This document shows, piece after piece, positions 34,048 to 44,662 of a stretch of DNA of 64,000 nt. The notes under the pieces are model-generated. The model did no database searches. It was not told the origin of the DNA and was given only the letters and a program-made list of their open reading frames with translations. Every line of letters begins with the position of its first letter. Positions within the stretch are counted from its first letter, which is position 1. The stretch comes from Alternaria dauci (lineage: Eukaryota; Ascomycota; Dothideomycetes; Pleosporales; Pleosporaceae), in contig NC_091272.1 of assembly GCF_042100115.1 (NCBI RefSeq), positions 496,001-560,000 of the forward strand. Direction: 5' to 3'. Both the position numbers and the translations under genes were made by a program.

Positions 34048-35514
34048 TGAGTAGGCTGGGTCGTATTCAGCCGGAGACCCAAGCAGAGACCTGCTGCAAG
34101 TACTGAGTTGGCCAATAGGGTATGTAGAAGTTATCTGAAAACATGGTATGCGTAAGGATGTAGGCGTCGCGACACTCCGCTCGCTGGTGGATGAGAGAGG
34201 AAGTCCACGGTGACCCCTTCACGCCTTCTAATTTCGCCAAGGCGCTAGTCTGCTTTGGGTCATCACTCATCTACCCCCGCACTGCCATCTTTTGACAGCC
34301 AACCGCGCGCTTGAATTGGATTGCAACATGTTGGGAGGTAGGGGGATTCAATGGCACTAGCACCACTATCGTGATTCGTATGACAGTAGAGGTGATCATG
34401 GATGCTGGATCATTTCGAAGTAACCTCGGATATATCGTTTCTAAGTTGCACCGTTGAAATGGGATGCAGGCTACCTAGGTAGTAATGTATCGTTTCGCCC
34501 TAGACATTTCCTTGAGCATTTTCACCAACCAGACAGCATAATCTCAACAAATGATATCTCCTTTGTGTCGTGAAATTCCCAGGCTCTCGAGGTCACGTCA
34601 CCATGGGCGTCCAGGCTTACTTCGAAGAGTCGTTATCAATACACTGCGCATCGTTGGTGGTCTTGACGTCGCTTTGCAAGACTTGCTGTTGCCGTCAGCA
34701 CCTGCCGCAGAGGCGTCTTTGCGTCATTGGATTACCGGTAGCGGGGCACCGACAAGAGTAGCTTCCATCCCTCCAACCTCTTCCACGTCTTATCCTTCTC
34801 TATCTACTCAACACCAACATGGCCGGTTTCGCATTCCATCGCACAGCCGCGCGTGTGTGCCCAACACGACACTACCATGTTCTCGGCCCCCATTGCAAGC
34901 CACCGGCATGCCATGCAGGGCAATAGGAGGCGAGAATCGAACGCGCTACGACTGCAGCGGCACAGCGCCGTATTTTTAGCTCAAGCTGCTCACGATCGTT
35001 GACCGAGCGGTCTTTATGATGGCACCGTAGTTTGCAAGACCGACTGTACTGTACATGGCTCTGAGAGCTCCGTGTCTCCACGGTTACCACAGGTTTCCCC
35101 ATAGTCGTATTCCTGACGCCAAACCTCATCAGTCTTCACACTCATCCTCGAGTTACGCGAATCGATCATCCCGAGGCTGAGCGGCCCCGCAACGCCAGCG
35201 CGCCTCCAAGGCACGGCGAGCTTGTTTCTACGACGTCCACTGGATTCAGCTGGCTTGCAGGCAGGGTGCAGATTGCCTCGGAAGGGTATTCCTGCCTGAG
35301 TACTTCTAGGGAGGCCCCCACGAGCGCGTGCTGGTGTAATGGAACCAGGCTGACCGGCACGACGCACAGGCTGCAAGGCATTGTCAGCCGCGTGCAACAC
35401 CGTGTGTGATTTGGTGACTTTTCTCGTCTGTTGTGGTTCCTGCTTCTCTTCTGACCTTGTTTGCTTTCATCTTGCGATTGCTACGAACTGCGAGCATTCC
35501 AGTACGCCCTACAA
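34048..35514. other. intergenic, about 1.5 kb
   Basis: Contains the palindrome CTACCTAGGTAG near 34471. A plus-strand ATG at about 34819 preceded by a CT-rich leader opens only 35 codons. A tRNA-like T-loop at about 34930 is discussed under rejected items. No gene called. Confidence 0.4.
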
Positions 35515-38299
35515 ATGTCAGCGCATGCGGCGCATACACCATTGAACATGCGCTCGCCGGATGTGGGGCAAGTTCCGTCTGCCCTCCAGATTGGCTCTCC
35601 CACAAGCACGAGAAGACCGTCCGATACCACAGTCCCTTCTGCTTTGCGCGTCGGTTCTCCAACAACAAGTGGTGCCCCGCCCTCTCCTGCTCGTCCACCC
35701 CTACGGCGTAAGAACACGTCCGGCGCCTCGGAGAGGCTTTCGCAACTCTTCCCGTCTCGTCCTTCCTCGGTCGCCTCCATCGCATCTCCAAGCAGCACCC
35801 CTGCGTCGAGACGACAATCGTTTCCCTTACCTCTGCTGCCGGCTTCAGAGCCCTCGTATCGTATACCCCGCGCGCCGGCGCCCCCCTCTTTTGCCCAGGA
35901 GACTTCGTACAGCCCTGTCGCAAGTGTCTTCACCCAAGATCGTGCGTCACCATCGTTGGGCAAGAGTGATAGTAGGACAAAGCGTGTCCTCGATCGAATT
36001 GCGTCGCTACGCAGAGGAAGCCCGCTCAGTGGATACTACAACCGGCTAGATGACGAGGAGTCACGGCCGACTGGGAGGAGGCTGAAGGAGGTTGACGAGG
36101 AAGATGAAGCAATCGGATACGACCTGACTTCGCTCGGCGGTCTACCTATGAAGACACGTGAGGCACAACTGAGTGCGCAAGGCACACGCGGAGCGCGAGA
36201 GAGCGGCCAAGATATTGACGAAGCTGGTCACGCTGCAGAGTATGAGAGGCTTGAAGCGCAGCTAGGAGCTGGGATGACTTCGGTAATTCACAATCCCTTC
36301 ACGCACACCCCAGCTGGACCGGTACCAGGCAACTTCCCGGGTCACCGGCGAGTACTGTCAAAAGCAGATGTAGCAGATGAGCAGGCGAAGAAGGCACAGG
36401 ACAAGGCCGAGAAGACTGGCCAAGTTGTGGCAGTTGCGACGGGTGTCCCAATCGATATCAGCGATTTCGCAGGAGTTGCTCGTGACTTCGACTCTATGAA
36501 TAGCCTGACTGCTGAAGCTGGGCTCATCAGAAGTGATGCACAAACCAGCTACTTCTTCCCAGAAGGTGACTGTCTTGTACAATTGTCCATCTACAAAAGC
36601 TGACATTCACATAGACCCTCAAATGCCTGCATGGCGGCCCCTTACTATGAGTTCGTGGTGGATCCTCATGCTCGTCGTCATCGCGCTCGCACTTGCTGGC
36701 GTACAGGAGTATCTGTGCCAAAAGTCGCTGAAATCAGTCGAATCTCTGGAAGGAAAGGGCGGCCTGATGATTTTCGAGACGGTAGGCGATCTGACAGTCA
36801 CGCAATACTTCACATGGCAGTACGCGCCTATCATCATCTCAGTCTTCTACGGTGTTCTCTGGCAAATGACAGATTTCGAGGTCAAACGTCTGGAACCATT
36901 TTATCAGTTATCAAAGAAGACAGGCGCAACCGCAGGAGAGTCGTTGAACATGGACTACCTGACTTTCTTGAGTTTCCTGGTACCGCTGAGGGCGCTCCAT
37001 CACCGACAGTATGCGGTCATTTACAGCTCCCTGGGCACGTTGGTTGCAAGTAGCCTGATACCCGTCTTGCAGAGCGCTTCCATGAGCATGTATCCTCCAG
37101 AGGAGAAATGCAAATCCGACACTGTGAAGTCTGTCAGGGTGGAGCCAATCTGGTCCAGAGCGCTTTCGGCATTCCTTGTGGTTGTTGCAGGGTGTGGTTG
37201 TGCACTGATGTACGCAATGCAGCGGAAGAGCGGCTTGCAGTCAGATCCCAAGGGCATTGCAGGCGTCGCGGCCATGGCTACTAAAAGTCATATTCTTGCG
37301 GATTTCAAGGGACTCGATCAGGCATCTTCGAATCAGATACACAAGCAGCTTCGTCAACGGAGATATATTCTGCACAAAAGCTCACTTTGGCAGGGCGAGT
37401 ACATTACGAAGAGCAAGGAAAAAATCTATCGACAAGATTCTGACCCCAGACCGCTCATGCTTCGCCTCCGATCCGGATTTCCGTTTGTCGGCTTTCTCAT
37501 CGTGTTCACCATAGCGGTGCCAGTCTTTACCTTTGTCGCGAAAGCGAACTTGGTCATGCAGAAACTCCCGTGGATCATGACGGGACTCGCGACCATCATC
37601 CGCATACTCTGGAATACGATGAACAGCGATGTTCGCATGCTGCAACCTTTCTACCTCCTCTCGCTTCGACATGCTCCAGCCAAGACTCTTACACTTGACT
37701 ATGCCGGCGCAAATCCCCTATGGTTGCCCTTTGAGGCCTTCTACAACGGACACTACCTTGTCATGCTCGTCGCGTTCGGGTCCATATTTGCTGAAATCCT
37801 GACCGTCTGCGTAACTTCAATTAGCGTGGATGGCAAACTATTCATTCCCGGACTGGGAGGCAAAGACAGTACGCAAAATTCAGACGGATCGAACGATCGC
37901 TGCAGTGCAGATCAAACTTTCCGCAGTTTCTGGTCGAGCTTCACCCTCACCATGCTCATCCTGCTCTACCTCATCGGCATCGCTCTTCTCACCTACATAA
38001 AGCGCAGTCAAAAGTTTATGCCACGTCAAGTTGGGACAATGGCGTCCGTTCTTGCTTTTATTCACCAGTCCAAGATGCTACTTAGCTTCATCGATACGGA
38101 GAAGTTGACCTCAAGCCAGATGACGAAGCATCTGGAAAAGAGTGGAAAGACGTATGCGCTAGGCTGGTTCCAAGGAAGAGACGGGGACGACCACTTAGGT
38201 ATCGATGAGGAGGAGATTAGTAGTGCATATGTTTACGGCAAAGACTGGACGGAAGGACGTTTGAGACCAGGGAGAGATCTGAATTGGGACCACTATTAG
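35515..38299 (+). CDS. DUF3433 (SPRAY-type) membrane protein
   Basis: Two exons, 35515-36565 and 36615-38299 (911 aa); intron GTGACT...CATAG. The start is the first ATG of the frame. The first 350 residues are Ser/Pro/Arg-rich and disordered. After the junction (about residue 353) comes WRPLTM followed by a membrane helix and the repeated DUF3433 pattern. Each copy has a long hydrophobic segment, then a MxxxxxRxLEPFYQLS-like helix, a Y-Asp/Asn tract and further membrane helices. The first copy is at about 355-520 (VKRLEPFYQLSK), the second at about 645-800 (VRMLQPFYLLSL). Neurospora SPRAY, a family member, is linked to calcium handling and hyphal growth. The function here is inferred only from that. 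Confidence 0.88.
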
Positions 38300-38573
38300 A
38301 CGCGTTACGTATATACACACAAGGAACTGCTTTTGTATCAACTCGGAAGATGCGCTTTCAATTACTGACGCTAGCTTGCTTCCCGTGTTCAAAATCCGTC
38401 GCGCCTAGACGCCACTATGCTGGTATAATCACTCCATCTGACGCGTAGGTGCCGCGTCATGGCTCCCTGCGTCATGTATCCCGAAACTCTGTTCTTCCGC
38501 TTTGATGCCCAATCCCCATCGCATATGTATCTTGCCCTCACCGCCACGAGCACAGTATCCTCTCGTCCCATGC

Positions 38574-39328
38574 TCAGTTCTGCCCCTCCCCAACATTCGT
38601 AACCAGCCAGTCCATGCCCTCCTGCACACCCCTGCCGTCCACAGCACTACACGCAACAATACTCCAATTCCGGTCTTTCAGCTCCCCCAATTTGAGCGCC
38701 TCGCTAATCTCACCCGCGCCTTTCGCGCCTGGTTGATCTTGCTTGTTGGCAAAGACGAGGAGGGCGGCGTCGCGGAGTTCTTCTTCGTTGAGCATGGCGC
38801 GGAGTTCTTCGCTCGCAGTGGTCAGGCGCTCGATGTCGGTGCTGTCAATGACGAATATTACAGCGGCAGTGTTGGCGTAGTAGCAGCGCCAGTAGGGGCG
38901 GATCGACGTTTGGCCTCCGAGGTCCTGGAATGGGTATTAGAAGATGGGGGGAATTACTGTCTGGTAGGAGGGAGTTGGCTTACCCAGACGTTGAAATTGA
39001 GGTTCTTGTAGGTTACTGATTCGACGTTGAAGCCTATTGTTGGTATTGTTGTGACTACTTCTCCGATCTGGGGTGGCTGTTAGTCATGTGCGTTCATGTC
39101 TCAACCCCCAGAAGACACATGTCTCCGGGTCTCCTCCACCAGGATGCGAGATGTCGCGTACCTTTAATCTGTATAGTAACGTCGTCTTTCCAGCATTGTC
39201 CTGCGTTTGTCATCAGCACTGTGTCTACTTGCTGCCGTACTGGATTCTCGTACCAGCCCCAGAATCAGTATCCGTATCTCCTTCTTCGCCCATATCAGCT
39301 TTGTGAATGTCGATAAGTAGCCGCCCAT
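38574..39328 (-). CDS. ARL1: ADP-ribosylation factor-like GTPase Arl1
   Basis: Four exons: 39328-39254, 39200-39162, 39067-38984, 38924-38574 (182 aa, normal ARF length). Gly2 is present for N-myristoylation. The P-loop GLDNAGKT is at 24-31, switch I contains PTIGFNVE, switch II WDLGGQ is at 66-71, and NKQD is at 126-129, the canonical ARF numbering. The [11 protein letters not shown] stretch after WDLGGQ is typical of Arl1 rather than Arf1. Arl1 acts at the trans-Golgi, recruiting GRIP-domain golgins. Conserved housekeeping gene; the four short exons are ordinary for this family in filamentous ascomycetes. Confidence 0.93.
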
Positions 39329-40821
39329 TGTGTCTCCCTGTGTCTGTCCGCCGCTTCTAAGGGCCGTCTGTATGCGGCGTTGACCGCTGGTTGAATCGTC
39401 CTGTCGAGAGGAACGCGTTTCGAAGGTTTGGAGATGCGAGTGGCTTTGTGGAGGCGATTTCCTGGTAATGCGAATAGGTCTTGGAGGGTTGGGCGTATAT
39501 TGGCGTGTGGCTTGTTGGTGCTTGACTGATGCTGTCTGGCCATAAAGTTAGGCGGTCAGGTGCAAACAATGCAAACACCGAGGTCATTGGCGGGCGCGGC
39601 ACGTTCTGCCGATACCCGATGGTTGTACCACGGTTGGAGAGCGCGACCTTTCTTCCTTTACACATCACGCATCGTCTTCTGCAAACTGAAACTCAAATTT
39701 CATCTCCGAAAGCTGATCACAGATTTTTAGAAATGCGACATACTAAGAATTACTGCGCCGCGGTTGTACGCCTATCCAAGATGCAAACCTATGCTGCCAC
39801 ACAGGACCTCCTGTACCGAAATTTGAACGCTCTTTTTTGGGGAACAGTAGAATCAGCGGTTTCATATCGGACTGTTGCCTGAATTTCCTCCTATACTGGT
39901 AGCTGGAGCCCCATGCAAGAAATATTTCCGCTATTCATTACTTCGCGCAAGCCTATTCAGGACCAAAAAGATATGCTTCAAAGAGATGGATGCCTACACG
40001 GGGAATCTGATTGGACTTGTGCCCCACGTATTCGGCCAAAAACCCAATAAGTGCCACCAGACGAAGGTTTGCGAAGTCTGGATTCATCAACCAGGAGACT
40101 GCATCAACAGTGTGACGTGGACCGCCTTTGTGTCGACTGTGGGCGGGCACGTCAGGGATTAAACGCTCGGAACCATCCCTTGATGGTTGTCCAGATGCTC
40201 TCCTATCATGGTTGCGTATACTCAAGGATTTTTTCCACAAGCGATATCACGAAATTTTGGCGACATGAGCGACCATCATCTTCTGTTGCCCACAATCTTT
40301 CTCCTAAACTTCACATTACTAATGTGAACTGGTTAATAGAGCGGAATACGTAACCCTGCGTTGTGTTCTAGTGAATCAAGTAAGTGAATTGTCAACTCAT
40401 CATTGCTAATTCGTTGTCGCTGTTCGGTTGCAGAGCATTGTGCCGCGTCCATTACCTCAACCTCCATCTCCATTAGTCAAGTCTTGCCATGATTTGGAGC
40501 CTTGTACTCATTGTGGACTTACTATGGGATCTGGTACTATCTCTTCGGACTGCGACTGGCTTATATTGTGTGAAAGCAAAAAGGTAGACTTCCGATTGGC
40601 GAGAGTCAAAGGGACTCAAACTCGACATGTGGTAATCTGCTCAGGCATGCAATATGGATCCTTTTCTCTTCTCCAAAGTTCTGACAATAGCAAGCGGTAT
40701 AAATCAAAATTCCGACCCAGCTGCCTCTCTCTTCTCATCATTTCAAACCCTTCTCTACCCATCATCAAGAAGCCCAAAGACATACAAGTTCAAGGTTTCC
40801 TTCCAACATACATCACGTCTG

Positions 40822-40861
<40 letters not shown>

Positions 40862-40879
40862 GCACAATCAAAATCAAGC
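39329..40879. other. intergenic with a CA microsatellite
   Basis: About 1.55 kb. The Arl1 promoter lies at its left end, and the CA repeat annotated separately at its right end. Open frames here are short and compositionally random. Confidence 0.45.
40823..40858. repeat. (CA)18 microsatellite
   Basis: Eighteen uninterrupted CA units, ending 21 nt before the ATG at 40880. It therefore lies in the probable 5' leader of the next gene. Likely polymorphic between isolates. Confidence 0.95.
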
Positions 40880-41404
40880 ATGACAGACCACGACAGGATG
40901 TCTTGTCCAGTGCTCAGACGAGCACATGCACAGTCGCCCGAAAAGCTTATCGGAACGGCTTTCAAAGTTCTTCCAGAGCGCACTCTACAAGCCGTCTTTG
41001 GCACATTACACCCAAACCAACGTCGCATCTTGAAGCAACAACGCCGCCATCAAATACCTCTACATCGACTAGCGGACACACTATACTACCATCTCGGTAC
41101 TCAACTCTCCCGCTGTGGGCGCTGGAACAAAATGACAATTCTACAAATGCAACACGAACTCGAAAAAAGAGGCAAGCTCGACGAGGGCGAAGCAGCAACC
41201 CTGAGTGAATGGAAATTGAGACTTCGATTGGCCTGCGTCATAAGGGCAGAAGAGGAAGAATGGAAGAATGGAGCACACGCAAGGCGCGAGAAGCAGATCG
41301 AGGCTAGGAGGGCATGGGCAGCTAAGTTGGCAGCTTATGATGAGATTGATAATGAGCAATCACAGGAGGATTTGGTGGAAGAGCAGCGACCAGCGATGTC
41401 CTGA
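40880..41404 (+). CDS. small hypothetical helical protein
   Basis: Single open frame of 174 aa, ATG 40880 in TCAAGCATGA. Mostly helical and charged, with many Arg, Glu, Gln and Ala residues. Residues 20-95 contain LIGTAFKVLPERTLQAVFG and a conserved-looking YYHLGTQLSRCGRWNKMTIL stretch. The second half is a Glu/Arg/Ala helix ending in an acidic tail. No signal peptide or membrane helix. Family not recognised. Just past its stop, in another frame, lies a relic of a C2H2 zinc finger. Confidence 0.5.
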   Translation: MTDHDRMSCPVLRRAHAQSPEKLIGTAFKVLPERTLQAVFGTLHPNQRRILKQQRRHQIPLHRLADTLYYHLGTQLSRCGRWNKMTILQMQHELEKRGKLDEGEAATLSEWKLRLRLACVIRAEEEEWKNGAHARREKQIEARRAWAAKLAAYDEIDNEQSQEDLVEEQRPAMS

Positions 41405-41420
41405 GCTCCGGGTAGGGCGG

Positions 41421-41498
41421 TGTAACGGTTGCGAGAAGGCTTACGGCACTCTGAACCATCTGAATGCGCACGTTAGAGCGTTCTTGTTATCGCCATGA
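41421..41498 (+). pseudogene. fragment of a Con7-like C2H2 zinc finger
   Basis: The reading frame gives CNGCEKAYGTLNHLNAHV, then a few unrelated residues and a stop. The GCEKAYGTLNHLNAHV core is the hallmark of the single C2H2 finger of Con7-type fungal transcription factors, which regulate conidiation and morphogenesis. In full-length proteins of this type the finger is followed by a conserved THxxQ/H-rich continuation, missing here, and preceded by long flanks that are also absent. It looks like a small relic or duplicated piece, not a gene. It is possible, but unproven, that it is an exon of the 40880 gene. Confidence 0.5.
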
Positions 41499-41953
41499 AG
41501 ATCCTTGGTACTCAACGGATGATACCACTACTCTACCGTGTCTGTTGCCAGAAACAATGTAATTCCGAGTTCCGAGTCTTCTATTTCTTGCAAATCCCTC
41601 AGGTGATTCGGCTCTTGCTAATATCACAAACGTTCCCTTTCCTTTTCTCTACCTGTGCGGTACATTTCTCCCGGCCAGTCCTTTCACTTTCACGACCAGA
41701 ATATAAATTACAACACCACGTGCACATACTAGCTTGACAGAAAGCTTCTTATGACGAAATAGACCGGTTCTGCCTTTCGCTTGCACCTTTTCTACCGCAC
41801 CTTGTGAGCCAACTTACTCAAGCACTGCCACACTCCTGCCCCATAGTCACAGTAACCACACCTCTGACCGAAAGTCACCACCACAAGTGCTCTCATCAGA
41901 AGACCTTTCAATCTTGATACCCAATTCACATTCCAATTCTTTCACAAAACAAC
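41499..41953. other. promoter region of the 41954 gene
   Basis: About 450 nt, CT-rich toward the 3' end, with many ACCACAC/CACTC-like runs before the ATG. No gene seen. Confidence 0.4.
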
Positions 41954-43645
41954 ATGGACCTTTTCTCTATCCTCGCCGAGGTCAAGGGCGAGAAAGCCCC
42001 CACCCAAAAATCCACTCTCAAGTTCAAGCCAGCGCATGGCCCAAAGCGCGAGACCGCAAAGGTTACATCAACTGCGTCGCCGGTGACCAAAGCCACAAAG
42101 CGCGCACCCGCCAAACACTCCTCTCCTGTCGCCGACGCGCTCTCGCTGAAGTCTGCGAGAAAGCGAGAGACCGCGAGGCCTACAGCGACAGCGACACCAG
42201 CGTTCAGAGTCGAGAAGCGCAAGGTTGTCAAGAACACCACCTCTCTTGCCAAGTTGCTCAACCATCGCCTGCCGACTCCTGTGCAGAGTAGCCCTCGTCC
42301 AGAGGAAGCCGCCCCGCGCCTTCCCCTCCCCAAACCAGCTACTATCGTTCCTGCGAAACCCACCGATGTCACCGTCGATGAGTTGCCAACTCCACATCCC
42401 CAGCCTCTGGAAGCTACCCCTCAACAACATGCTCGCCAACAGCGTCGTCAAGCATCTCGTCGTCACCAGCCCGCTGCGTCCAAGGTTGAGGGACAAGACA
42501 ATCCTCACCGTCAGCAGCAACGCGTCCGCGAACTTCCTGGGCCTTCCGCTCCCAAGAAAGAGAGGCTGCCAAATCGACAGACCAAGGTATCGTACGAGAA
42601 TATGAGCCAACGCGATCTCCTGAATGAGGCGCAGTTCCGTGCGCTCGAGCTGGAAGCCGACTACAAGCCGTACCTCATCGAAGTATTGCTCATCAATGAC
42701 ACGGCGTACTCCGAATTGATGGGAATGTTTGGCGATCATTTCGAAGCCCTGGAGTTCGCACTGGGCGAAGTCAAGCAGCACAACAAGGAGCTGAGACAGG
42801 ACCGCGCGGCAGCAGCAGCGAAAGCAGCAACAGAGAAGAGAGAACGCGAACAAGAAGAAACGCGTAAAGCACAACAGCAAGCTGCACGAGAAGCCCGCAA
42901 CAAGAAGCGACAAGAAGAACGTGCGAAGACCGTGGAACTGGCTTCCAAGAAGAAAGAAGCCGAGGAGAATGTCAAGGAGAAGAAACACGCTGTTGAAGCC
43001 CCAAAGCAAGAGCAGAAGCGGAAGCGAAAGATTAGCCATGATACTAACGACTCTGGTTACTTCAGCAAGCCCGCATCACCTCCTGAAACCGGCGAGACCA
43101 ATAATAAGGCTTCACCCAAAGGCAAGAAGCGTGCACGCTCCAACGACGATGACAACGAAGACAGGATGCCTACCAAGAAGGCAAAGTCTTCAAAGCCCCC
43201 ACAACGTCCCCTGGCACCTCGTGCGATCAAGCGCAAGCGCAAGAGCGCACCAGTAGCCCTTCCACGAGCAATACAGGCTGGTACCAACAAGACAGCGTCA
43301 GCCAAAGATAAAGACGTCGAGATGAGCGATGATGATCAGTCAGATATTGTCGCGCCTGCAAAGCCAGTCAAGAAGACGACCGAGAAGACTATGCGAATCG
43401 AGACACATGACACGGTACCTGTAGATGTGGTTAAGCGACGAACACGTAGCACTTACGTTCTGAAAGAGGAGGACAAGGGTTTGGAAGATGAGGATGAGGA
43501 TGAGGATATGGAGGACACCGACGACGCTGCCGAAGATGAGGACGCCTTCGTCGTGGATGATGGTTGGGAGCCTACGTGCAAAGCCGCGAGCAAGCGCAAG
43601 CTGAGTTCTGAAGAGAAACGTAAGCTCTTTCGCGGAGTGCTATAG
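41954..43645 (+). CDS. hypothetical basic/acidic nuclear-type protein
   Basis: Single exon, 563 aa, ATG 41954 (CAACATGG). The protein starts MDLFSILAEVKG, then is Lys/Thr/Pro/Ala-rich to about residue 210. Residues about 215-285 are the only ordered block (NMSQRDLLNEAQFRALELEA, then YKPYLIEVLLINDTAYSELM). A long Arg/Lys/Glu/Gln coiled coil follows (about 285-355), then several KKRARS and KRKRK nuclear-localisation-like motifs, a strongly acidic run (DEDEDEDMEDTDD, about 505-530) and a basic end. This pattern fits a chromatin- or RNA-associated nuclear protein with charge-segregated disorder. No domain name can be assigned. Confidence 0.7.
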   Translation: MDLFSILAEVKGEKAPTQKSTLKFKPAHGPKRETAKVTSTASPVTKATKRAPAKHSSPVADALSLKSARKRETARPTATATPAFRVEKRKVVKNTTSLAKLLNHRLPTPVQSSPRPEEAAPRLPLPKPATIVPAKPTDVTVDELPTPHPQPLEATPQQHARQQRRQASRRHQPAASKVEGQDNPHRQQQRVRELPGPSAPKKERLPNRQTKVSYENMSQRDLLNEAQFRALELEADYKPYLIEVLLINDTAYSELMGMFGDHFEALEFALGEVKQHNKELRQDRAAAAAKAATEKREREQEETRKAQQQAAREARNKKRQEERAKTVELASKKKEAEENVKEKKHAVEAPKQEQKRKRKISHDTNDSGYFSKPASPPETGETNNKASPKGKKRARSNDDDNEDRMPTKKAKSSKPPQRPLAPRAIKRKRKSAPVALPRAIQAGTNKTASAKDKDVEMSDDDQSDIVAPAKPVKKTTEKTMRIETHDTVPVDVVKRRTRSTYVLKEEDKGLEDEDEDEDMEDTDDAAEDEDAFVVDDGWEPTCKAASKRKLSSEEKRKLFRGVL

Positions 43646-44662
43646 ATGAGGGATCTTGATGGTGGATCTTTTGGGGGATTTTCGTCTTGAGACGCGGATG
43701 GGCTGGTTGTTACACACGTTTGGATTGATGGCACGGGTTAGGCGTGTATGGTGTCTTTATGGGATTGTTGTTGGTTCGTGTGGATATCTCTTTTGTTTGC
43801 GATGATACCCTACTGCGACATTTCGCAGTATGTACTGTAATCTAGAGCGCCATTGCGCATAGTTACAGCATCGAAAATTTTGATAGATGATGACTACCCA
43901 GGTGTTTCAGCATTGTTGGTGTCCCTTGTCCCATATTGTTGCGTGATACCACCTGACTCTGACGAAGTACCTTGCAAGCTAACTTTTCAATATCCTGATT
44001 CAGTGGAGGCGAGGCTTGCCCCCATTCTCGGCGCAGCCGTGGTACGTCACTAAGAGCGCGTGTCTCCTTTTTTCGCGTCTCACAATCTCCTTGTTACGAC
44101 GGGCTAGTGAAGTCCATCTTGTCAGATCGGCGTTGAAAAGTTGCACATGAAAGCTTGTGAGTCTATGCACGTACGAAGGGAAGCTGGGTGAACTAGAAAG
44201 ATGGTAAGAGTGGTCAGGAACGGAGAAATGATGGGGTAAGTGGAGAGACAGCTGGCACGCGGCTTACTTCGGGCGCTAAAATGTCATCCAATTCCGATCG
44301 AACGTACCACTTCATCTCTCTATCTTTCTCCATGATCTATAACTATCGGCACTATGTTAACACTGCGAAGCTGATTCTCATGTGCCATGTTACGTTACTC
44401 CATTGAAAATCCTCCCCGGTCGTGGGTGCCGCTGAGCACCGCTACACGTCTTGGCGTCTTCTCAGGATTGTAGTTCCCACCCTGCGCACTTTGCGTGTCT
44501 ATATACACTATCCTTAGTCAAACTACATTTCGTGATGTATTTGTGTATATCACAATCACGTCCACTTCAGCAATACAACAACATATCGAAAGATAAAGGT
44601 GTTGTACCCAGATCAACGAGCAAAAGCGACGGTGTCCAGGTGGGCTATCTAATCGACACATC
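43646..44662. other. 3'-to-3' intergenic, about 1 kb
   Basis: Lies between converging genes. No repeat or coding signal recognised. Confidence 0.45.

Noticed and set aside
34900..34985. tRNA-like T-loop (minus strand GTTCGATTC)
   Set aside because: No D arm, no acceptor pairing and a mismatched T stem. Not a tRNA.
42068..43039. 323-codon open frame on the minus strand, Leu-rich
   Set aside because: Antisense of the Lys/Arg/Glu-rich coding exon at 41954-43645; no start context and no family pattern.
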